Virus record (IMG/VR): IMGVR_UViG_3300036814_000112
Coordinates: 1-31,971 of that record
Strand: one strand, 5' to 3'
Source: a virus
DNA length: 31,971 bases
This document shows positions 27,533 to 31,971 of this stretch, in pieces; position 1 is the first letter of the stretch; every line of letters begins with the position of its first letter. The position numbers were made by a program, and so were the translations under genes. Below the pieces are notes generated by a model. That model was not told where the DNA came from, did not search any database, and saw only the letters and a list, made by a program, of their open reading frames with translations.

Positions 27533-28326
27533 TGTTCTACGCTCCAATTCCGACTAACGGTCGGGGTGTGTGGTGTGGCCTTAGTCTTTACCAAGGCGCG
27601 ATGAGTCCAACTTTCCCTTCTTTCCTCACTCCGAAACAAACTCTCTGGAAGCTGATAAGCCCTCGTCGCCATGTGGTGAGGGCTGGCCTTCACCTGTTTC
27701 AGTACAGCCCTGAACAGAACCAACGGGTCGGTTCCGTTCTTGTTTAACTGTTCGTCGTACAGGGCAGTTAGCACACCCTTTCTCTTCTCAGTTAAACGAG
27801 GGTGGGGAGGTTGTGGCGAAAGAACCTCAAGCCAAACATCCCACAGCGCATTCGCGTGGGGGTTGTTGGTCTTGTTTGTTTTTATTGCTTTTACTGCTTT
27901 ACTTTTGTGCTGGATCTGTTCTGGATCTGTTCTAAGCTCCTTCTTCTTATAGCTTGAAAAGTCTTGGTACTCCTTGTAATTCACTATCCTGAGATGTGTT
28001 CCAAGCGACGAAGAATTTGACACTATCTCAATACGTCCGTCGTCTTCTAGGGTTTTTAGCATCCCTGCGATACGACTAGTGGACCAAGAGATGAGCTTGT
28101 TGTTACCAGTGTACGCGCAGTCCTCACTGATTTTTCTCAGCGAGCGCAGGAATTCTCCCTTCCTGACCGTGATCTCAACGGAGCCGCGAGAATAAGTATA
28201 CTCTTTGTTCCCGTAGTTAGCTCTGATCAACAGGTAGACGAAAAGCCGAACTAGGTCGGAATTCATACGCCACAAGTCGTTGTCAAGTAAATCACGCGAG
28301 AGCAGGATAAATCCACTGGTACTCAT
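27529..28326 (-). CDS. Replisome organizer / replication initiator-like protein
   Basis: The 265-residue product starts at an ATGA overlap with the VRR-NUC gene. Its N-terminus (GFILLSRDLLDNDLWRMNSD then LVRLFVYLLIRANY) and the winged-helix block up to about residue 120 (FLRSLRKISED, WSTSRIAGMLKTLEDDGRIEI, HLRIVNYKEYQ) match the phage replisome-organizer N-terminal domain, which binds origin DNA. A Lys/Asn-rich linker (about 125-158) is followed by a small C-terminal domain (WDVWLEVLSP, a DnaT/DnaD-like pattern). It would open the origin and load the DnaB-like helicase encoded two genes later. The N-terminal call is firm; the exact partner is inferred. Confidence 0.8.
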   Translation of the reverse strand: MSTSGFILLSRDLLDNDLWRMNSDLVRLFVYLLIRANYGNKEYTYSRGSVEITVRKGEFLRSLRKISEDCAYTGNNKLISWSTSRIAGMLKTLEDDGRIEIVSNSSSLGTHLRIVNYKEYQDFSSYKKKELRTDPEQIQHKSKAVKAIKTNKTNNPHANALWDVWLEVLSPQPPHPRLTEKRKGVLTALYDEQLNKNGTDPLVLFRAVLKQVKASPHHMATRAYQLPESLFRSEERRESWTHRALVKTKATPHTPTVSRNWSVEQ

Positions 28327-28664
28327 GCGCTTACAATGTCGCCGCGAGACTCAAGGAAGTCGTACACATCACGAACATTGTAGGCTACTAAGTGCGGAAC
28401 ACCAGTGCGTTCACATTCCAACTGGAATTCGACCTGGCTTTCACGAAGTTTGCCCTTCGGACCCTTTACTTCGATAAAGAAGAAGGGAACCTTGGACTTC
28501 GCGGCATTAAAGACCAACAAGTCTGGAATCCCTGGGGTCTGTCTCGTTCCCCCCTTTTCTCGCCGATAGCCCTGTTCGGTACTATAGACTGAGCATCCGA
28601 ACATCTGCAAGAATTTGCGAATTTCTAAGGATACCTTGGCTTCGCCCTTAATCTTTCGTGCCAT
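28323..28664 (-). CDS. VRR-NUC domain nuclease
   Basis: ATG at 28664 gives 113 residues and has a purine-rich AAGAAGG upstream; ATG at 28700 would add twelve residues but has no ribosome-binding site. The protein contains the VRR-NUC signature: TPGIPDLLVF with the active Asp, FFFIEVKGPKGKLRESQVEF with the EVK of PD-(D/E)XK enzymes, and ERTGVPHLVAYNVRD. This family cuts branched or flapped DNA and is often phage-encoded as a Holliday-junction resolvase-like enzyme. It overlaps the upstream gene by 17 bp and the initiator gene by four, so all are read as one message. Confidence 0.85.
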   Translation of the reverse strand: MARKIKGEAKVSLEIRKFLQMFGCSVYSTEQGYRREKGGTRQTPGIPDLLVFNAAKSKVPFFFIEVKGPKGKLRESQVEFQLECERTGVPHLVAYNVRDVYDFLESRGDIVSA

Positions 28665-28920
28665 AGTCCGACGCGCCTTCTTTTGGTGGGTACTGCTCAT
28701 AGAGCTTTTGAAGGCAGATCAGAATGTGATCGTTGGCTTGGTCGAGGGCCGCCCTCGCGCTATTGAGGGCGGCCTTGCTTCCGTTCTGGAGTAATGCGTC
28801 GGGGACGCGGCCTAGCCGCTTGTTCGCACGACGAAGCTCGTCTTGAGTTTCCCCGATCTCAGCACTAAGCTGGGGCAGGAGTTGCTCAACAGTTTTCTGC
28901 AGGTTAGAAGGGGTCGACAT
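28648..28920 (-). CDS. Small coiled-coil protein (90 aa)
   Basis: ATG at 28920 follows GGGGGACGCCG. The product is a helical protein: residues 5-40 have a leucine-spaced coiled-coil pattern (LQKTVEQLLPQLSAEIGETQ) and residues 48-75 a second helix (AALNSARAALDQANDHILICL). There is no known motif. It overlaps both neighbours by 17 bp and lies between the SSB-like protein and the VRR-NUC nuclease, so a helper role in DNA metabolism is possible but unproven. Confidence 0.7.
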   Translation of the reverse strand: MSTPSNLQKTVEQLLPQLSAEIGETQDELRRANKRLGRVPDALLQNGSKAALNSARAALDQANDHILICLQKLYEQYPPKEGASDYGTKD

Positions 28921-29197
28921 CGGCGTCCCCCTTCGTGGGTGCTGACTGTTGTGAGCTTGGCTTCCATGTATCGACTTGAGCGTACCACTTTAGGTTGCCC
29001 TCTTCGTCTTCCTTGAATCCTTCTTTCACATCAATGCGTAGCCACTCTTCGCCAGACTCTGTTTTCTTGGCAAGATACTCCAAGAATGTGTCGACCTGGA
29101 TGCTGATTCTTCCCTTGATGAAACTGGGGGCGCCAGGGCGAGGTGCCTGAACGTAAAGTCCGTTTGGGAATTCTTTTTCTGATTCTCCTGATGGCAT
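28904..29197 (-). CDS. SSB-like protein with acidic DPF tail
   Basis: ATG at 29197 with GGAGAA eight bases upstream is much better than the GTG at 29257. The 97-residue product has a small beta-rich core (GLYVQAPRPGAPSFIKGRISI, then LRIDVKEGFKEDEEGNLKWYAQVDTWKP), a short disordered Ser/Gln linker and an acidic end GDADVDPF. Bacterial and phage SSBs recruit partners through an acidic tail ending in Pro-Phe, so this looks like a compact SSB or SSB-mimic. The core is not a clear OB-fold match, so the function is an inference from tail, size and operon. Confidence 0.6.
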   Translation of the reverse strand: MPSGESEKEFPNGLYVQAPRPGAPSFIKGRISIQVDTFLEYLAKKTESGEEWLRIDVKEGFKEDEEGNLKWYAQVDTWKPSSQQSAPTKGDADVDPF

Positions 29198-29238
29198 AAT
29201 GTATTCTCCGTGTTGTGTGACAGTGGGTTGTTGTGTGT

Positions 29239-29682
29239 TTACAGTGGCCGTTGGCACGTCGGGCAGCGTTCGTGCTGCACTCTGGGCAACGGGTTTTCAA
29301 TGCGCTCTTCGACCAAGTGGTAAGTGGCCTCCGTAGCACCTTCGACGTACTCAAGTATCCCAACGCCTAAAAGTTCTGAGATCCGCTTTCTAATGGTGCT
29401 GGACCTGTAGTGTTCGAACTCTGGCAGTCGCTCTGCTTGATGCGCGGTCATGTCTCCATCTTGCCTAAAGGCGTCAATGACTGCGGCTTGAATCTTTCCC
29501 CGCTTCAGTGAAATCGACCCTGCCGCCTCTTGGGCGTATTCGCGGTCGGAATTTCTCACTAGTGGCGCGTCGGAAAAGATATTGGTTTGGCTTGGGTCGG
29601 CATCTAAGTCGGCCAATGGCTTTGGAGCGTCTTGTTCGTCCATACAAGTTCGTCGGCGCCCTGCGTGGAGCTTGTCCCACAT
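29239..29682 (-). CDS. Winged-helix-like regulator or DNA-binding protein (147 aa)
   Basis: ATG at 29682 has GAGGG nine bases upstream; an earlier TTG at 29718 would overlap the previous gene but lacks such a site. The N-terminal 50 residues are disordered and acidic. Residues about 60-125 read ISLKRGKIQAAVIDAFRQDG, ERLPEFEHYRSSTIRKRISELL and GILEYVEGATEATYHL, a winged-helix pattern with a recognition helix near STIRKRISEL. The end, CPTCQRPL, has one Cys pair only, not a full zinc site. It may regulate the operon or prepare DNA for replication. Confidence 0.65.
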   Translation of the reverse strand: MWDKLHAGRRRTCMDEQDAPKPLADLDADPSQTNIFSDAPLVRNSDREYAQEAAGSISLKRGKIQAAVIDAFRQDGDMTAHQAERLPEFEHYRSSTIRKRISELLGVGILEYVEGATEATYHLVEERIENPLPRVQHERCPTCQRPL

Positions 29683-29704
29683 ATCGCGATCCCTCTTCTC
29701 GTAA

Positions 29705-30475
29705 TTAGACACGCCCAATTACCCCCTCTAGGTGCTTGATGCCCTTTTCTACCCGATCAAGGGGACCACCTGCTTCGATAAGTTTGCGTCCCAAGTTGAG
29801 AACCTTCTCATCAACTCCTCCATGTTCCTCACAGGCGCTTAAGAGGCCCTCAAGCAATTCAACGCGTTCGGCCAGAATCTTATCTGCCTTTAGTACCAAC
29901 CGCTGGACCGCCTCCTCCTCTGCTTCTTTGAGTTTTGCCTCTGCTTCAGCTTGCTTCTTCTTCTGCGCTGTTGTCAGCGGCTTGGGCGCCTTGGACGGCT
30001 TAACGTGCGTGATTCTCACTGGGACTGGTACACCCTTCCCATCACGGTAAAGCTGGAACCCAAGCCCAGTAAGTACCGCGACACATTTGACGAAAGCTCT
30101 CCAGCGTCCATCGTTTATGTCACGACTGCTTGGGCTAGAATCTGGACCTGCTACGATTGCATCAAATCGGTTGTCCATGACAGGCAAGTCCACTGTGCGC
30201 GAAACCGCTCCGATTGAAACCGTACAGCCAACTTCTGCCGACCCATCGGGGTAAAGCTGGACTGGGGTGAAGTGATACTCGAATTCTGGGTAATGTGCCT
30301 GTAGAATAGCTAGGCAGTCTGACCAAGGTATCCAACTGAGCGTGCGCTTTCCGACGCCCCTGCTCTTCGTGTATTCGGTTACGTCAATCGTGGACATCTT
30401 CTTCCATATCTCAGAATGCGTAATTGAGGCGGCGGCTATTATTTCCTTCGCCTGTTCATCACTCTTCTTGCTCAT
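29705..30475 (-). CDS. Sak-type single-strand annealing protein (DUF1071)
   Basis: The 256-residue product matches the Sak/DUF1071 recombinase group: WKKMSTIDVTEYTKSRGVGK then TLSWIPWSDCLAILQAHYPEFEYHF (about 24-69), GCTVSIGAVSRTVDLPVMDNRF (83-104), and DINDGRWRAFVKCVAVLTGLGFQLY (119-143). A charged coiled-coil C-terminus follows (from about residue 160). It would anneal single strands made by the exonuclease in the same operon, allowing recombination and repair of phage ends. The ATG at 30475 is preceded by GGAGAAGAGAAGC. It overlaps the HTH gene upstream by 17 bp. Confidence 0.82.
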   Translation of the reverse strand: MSKKSDEQAKEIIAAASITHSEIWKKMSTIDVTEYTKSRGVGKRTLSWIPWSDCLAILQAHYPEFEYHFTPVQLYPDGSAEVGCTVSIGAVSRTVDLPVMDNRFDAIVAGPDSSPSSRDINDGRWRAFVKCVAVLTGLGFQLYRDGKGVPVPVRITHVKPSKAPKPLTTAQKKKQAEAEAKLKEAEEEAVQRLVLKADKILAERVELLEGLLSACEEHGGVDEKVLNLGRKLIEAGGPLDRVEKGIKHLEGVIGRV

Positions 30476-30719
30476 GCTTCTCTTCTCCTGTTGTGGTGTC
30501 TTTGGAAATTGGCGACGCTAGAATGCGGAAATCTCCGACTAAGAATTCGCGGACGCATCTTGGAATAGGGCGGTGTCCAGCCAGCCACCTATATATAGTC
30601 GTCGGCGGCCTAACTAGGACTTCGCGAGCGTACCGTTTAACTCCACGGCCATCGCGGTCGATTGCTGACCGTAAGGACTTTATCGCCCAGTCGTTACGGT
30701 GTGGGGACCGTTCGTGCAT
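30459..30719 (-). CDS. Small HTH regulator at the head of the leftward operon
   Basis: ATG at 30719 has GGAG six bases upstream, so the TTG at 30740 is not needed. The 86-residue product has a Cro/XRE-like helix-turn-helix: AIKSLRSAIDRDGRGVKRYA followed by LVRPPTTIYRWLAGHRPIPRCVREFLVG, where the second helix pair would read DNA. A charged C-terminal tail (TTTGEEKHEQEE) follows. It is the first gene after the divergent control region, the usual place of a repressor or activator. It could bind the 15-bp inverted arms at 30786-30800 and 30926-30940; this is not shown by the sequence. Confidence 0.7.
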   Translation of the reverse strand: MHERSPHRNDWAIKSLRSAIDRDGRGVKRYAREVLVRPPTTIYRWLAGHRPIPRCVREFLVGDFRILASPISKDTTTGEEKHEQEE

Positions 30720-30785
30720 TCTAGCTCCATTGTCTACCAAGAATGCCGCAAAGGTTTAGCGGCGAGGAGAAAGCTACTCAAAAAA

Positions 30786-30800
30786 AGTGACCAATGCAAC
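30786..30800 (-). promoter_or_regulatory. Left arm of the 15-bp inverted repeat
   Basis: Read leftward it is GTTGCATTGGTCACT, identical to the rightward arm at 30926-30940, and is followed by a T-run and then the leftward operon. Each operon therefore has the same element in the same orientation. Confidence 0.7.
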
Positions 30801-30837
30801 TGGCAATTCCTCTCGATATAACACCTGACAGCGAGCC

Positions 30838-30850
30838 TATATATATATAT
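30838..30850. repeat. TA dinucleotide run
   Basis: Thirteen alternating T and A bases lie midway between the two 15-bp arms. Such a stretch melts easily and could serve as a promoter opening or origin element. Confidence 0.8.
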
Positions 30851-30925
30851 GTCGCAAAAAATACCGCATGGGTACAGGCGCGGTTGCCACTCCATTGCGT
30901 AAATGGTCTAGTTGTGTTCTATTGG

Positions 30926-30940
30926 GTTGCATTGGTCACT
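30926..30940 (+). promoter_or_regulatory. Right arm of the 15-bp inverted repeat
   Basis: GTTGCATTGGTCACT runs straight into ATAGGATA, so the arm overlaps a TCACTATAGG string like the core of T7-type promoters. It is 33 bases before the ATG of the first rightward gene. Confidence 0.7.
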
Positions 30941-30972
30941 ATAGGATACACCACAACCGCTTGGAGGTAGAA

Positions 30973-31215
30973 ATGGATAGGACAACACTGACAAACTTTA
31001 ACAACATTCGTAGTGAGATAATAAGGATCAGGGTGAGAAACCTGATAAACACCTTACACGCGAACCAGGGACTTTACGAAGTGGAGTCTATCGGTACAGA
31101 GATGAACTGGCTCCAGATCGAAATAAAGGAAGCATCACAGCGGCGACTAAAGAAGTTGACGCGAATCACACCACAAGACACGGAAGGTAAAGAAGATGAC
31201 AAAGAAAATGAGTGA
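30973..31215 (+). CDS. First small gene of the rightward operon (80 aa)
   Basis: ATG at 30973 has GGAGG at 30963-30967 five bases upstream, an excellent start. The 80-residue product is a charged helical protein: TLTNFNNIRSEIIRIRVRNL in the first part and EASQRRLKKLTRITPQ later, with an acidic end (TEGKEDDKENE). No family or membrane segment is seen. As the first gene behind the divergent control region it is likely expressed early, and small early phage proteins often act on host functions; here that is only inferred from location. Confidence 0.75.
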   Translation: MDRTTLTNFNNIRSEIIRIRVRNLINTLHANQGLYEVESIGTEMNWLQIEIKEASQRRLKKLTRITPQDTEGKEDDKENE

Positions 31216-31516
31216 CAACAGCTTTGAGATTGATTCGGGCATTTCGCAGTCGAACCATGGAAGTGGGGGTCAGCCTATGTATCCGTGGGAAGACATGAAG
31301 TCGGGAGATTCTTTTTTCGTGTCCACGCACGCTGGGGACCATCGTCGTATTGCCAACACTGTGTACAACTGCGGTAGGGTATGGTTGGAACGCCGTGGCC
31401 TCGACGGTCAGTTCAGGGTTTCGCAACGTCAGGTAAAGGAAGGTGGTCTTAGGGGGGTTCGGGTCTGGATGCTGGACAGAAGTGAGCCGAATCATTCGTT
31501 ATTCGGAGCGTCCTGA
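31196..31516 (+). CDS. Small early protein, beta-rich (106 aa)
   Basis: ATG at 31196 has AAGG upstream and overlaps the previous gene by 20 bp; ATG 31208 is a later choice. Residues 27-106 carry the ordered part: QPMYPWEDMKSGDSFFV, HRRIANTVYNCGRVWLERRG and FRVSQRQVKEGGLRGVRVWML, alternating strand-like segments. This recalls small phage proteins with a MKxGDSFFV-type start, whose role is unknown. The stop overlaps the next start (TGATG). Confidence 0.7.
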   Translation: MTKKMSDNSFEIDSGISQSNHGSGGQPMYPWEDMKSGDSFFVSTHAGDHRRIANTVYNCGRVWLERRGLDGQFRVSQRQVKEGGLRGVRVWMLDRSEPNHSLFGAS

Positions 31517-31653
31517 TGCCTCTGACCATGAACGGTCCCTATGGACAGGACGACCTCGCCGTCATCGTCTTCCTGATATACGCTATCGGCTGGCTGGTAG
31601 TGATCGGATTAGTCGAGATGGTATTGAAGGTAAAAGACGATAGAGAACTTTAA
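31516..31653 (+). CDS. Very small single-membrane-span protein (45 aa)
   Basis: ATG at 31516 shares a base with the previous stop. The product has one strong membrane segment (DLAVIVFLIYAIGWLVVIGL, about residues 13-32) and a charged tail (KVKDDREL). Its coupling to the upstream gene and short, dense coding support a real gene. Function unknown; small membrane proteins in early phage operons are often host-modifying, which is inference. Confidence 0.65.
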   Translation: MPLTMNGPYGQDDLAVIVFLIYAIGWLVVIGLVEMVLKVKDDREL

Positions 31654-31664
31654 GGGAGAGAGTT

Positions 31665-31760
31665 ATGCGTAGAAAAATAGGAGTCAGGAATCAAGATGCG
31701 GTTGTGCTGGTAGTGTTGATTTATGTGATGATCGCCTGTCTTTATTATGGGGGGATGTGA
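31665..31760 (+). CDS. Very small membrane protein (31 aa)
   Basis: ATG at 31665 follows AAGGGAGAGAG, a good ribosome-binding site. The product starts basic (MRRKIGVRNQ) and has one hydrophobic helix (AVVLVVLIYVMIACLYY). Its stop overlaps the next start as ATGA, as elsewhere in the operon. It is too short for family assignment. Confidence 0.6.
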   Translation: MRRKIGVRNQDAVVLVVLIYVMIACLYYGGM

Positions 31761-31971
31761 TGCTAAAAGCTAATGGGTTAGACGATGCGGTGATCGGTAA
31801 GACATATGACATGGCCGTTCAAGAGGACAGGCTGGTATACAGTGTCCAGAAATGCATCAAGGTTTTCGTAGACCGTGACGGCATGACCCATGAAGAGGCC
31901 AGGGAGTTCTTGGAGTTCAACACCTTGTGTGTGTATGTGGACAAGAGTCAGCCGATTTTTGTAGACGCAGA
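31760..31971 (+). CDS. Small conserved phage protein, 3' truncated
   Basis: ATG at 31760 overlaps the previous stop, and the frame runs open to the window end (70 codons). The start MLKANGLDDAVIGKTYDMAV and the later MTHEEAREFLEFN, ending VDKSQPIFVDA, strongly resemble a small hypothetical family widespread in phages that begins MLKANGxDDA. No function is known for it. The C-terminus is outside the window. Confidence 0.75.
   Translation, partial: MLKANGLDDAVIGKTYDMAVQEDRLVYSVQKCIKVFVDRDGMTHEEAREFLEFNTLCVYVDKSQPIFVDA

Larger units (their letters stand above)
30720..30972. promoter_or_regulatory. Divergent control region
   Basis: This stretch of about 250 bp separates the leftward and rightward operons and holds no gene. 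It contains the GCCGC/GCGGC dyad (30745-30749 and 30759-30763), a 15-bp perfect inverted repeat, and a TA run (30838-30850). CTGACA at 30825-30830 resembles a -35 box, but no well-spaced -10 box follows. A CACTATAGGA core at 30937-30946 recalls T7-type promoters. It most likely starts both transcripts. Confidence 0.65.

Noticed and set aside
30868-30972. Upstream extension of the first rightward gene to 30868
   Set aside because: The extension would cover the inverted-repeat arm; ATG 30973 has GGAGG at ideal distance.

Overview
This window looks like part of the genome of a tailed double-stranded DNA phage with a short, podovirus-type tail. It carries a P22-like portal, an SU10-type capsid protein, an adaptor, a nozzle-like protein and a T7 gp13-like protein followed by three very large virion proteins. 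No sheath, tape-measure or tail-tube gene is visible. There are no rRNA or tRNA genes, no CRISPR array and no integrase. The host cannot be named; a two-membrane-segment holin, an M15A endolysin and a spanin-like protein suggest a Gram-negative bacterium.

Layout. (1) Positions 1-912 hold the 3' end of a VWA-like (DUF2201-type) protein with an Asp/Ser-rich linker. (2) Positions 913-1714 are an 800-bp gene-free region full of dyads, ending in an array of short GAA-centred repeats spaced 11-12 bp. (3) Two small genes lead into the rightward packaging and head genes: terminase large subunit, portal, small protein, scaffold, major capsid, small protein, adaptor (2148-9178). (4) Tail and virion genes follow (9182-22773): a repeat-rich fibre, small proteins, a nozzle-like protein, a GNAT-like protein, then proteins of 1166, 631 and 865 residues. 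(5) A lysis cassette (22803-24235) ends at an intrinsic terminator near 24326-24357.

(6) From 30719 back to 24362 the leftward strand carries a tightly overlapping replication and recombination operon. In transcription order it has an HTH regulator, a Sak-type single-strand annealing protein, a winged-helix-like protein, an SSB-like protein, a small coiled-coil protein, a VRR-NUC nuclease, a replisome-organizer-like protein, a PD-(D/E)XK exonuclease, a DnaB-like ATPase, a small protein, a likely small terminase subunit and two unknown proteins. (7) A divergent control region (30720-30972) contains a perfect 15-bp inverted repeat, one arm facing each operon. (8) To its right begins a rightward operon of very small proteins running off the window end.

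How it fits together: the control region probably fires two divergent transcripts. The leftward one makes a DnaB-type replisome plus an exonuclease/annealing recombination pair. The rightward one makes small early proteins and, if the genome is circular or permuted, would continue into the VWA gene at the left edge. The structural module is transcribed rightward and ends at the terminator after the lysis genes. The least expected features are the phased repeat array before terL, the uninterrupted 33 x 11-residue repeat in the 1166-residue protein, the symmetric control region, and the likely small terminase subunit on the opposite strand some 23 kb from the large subunit.
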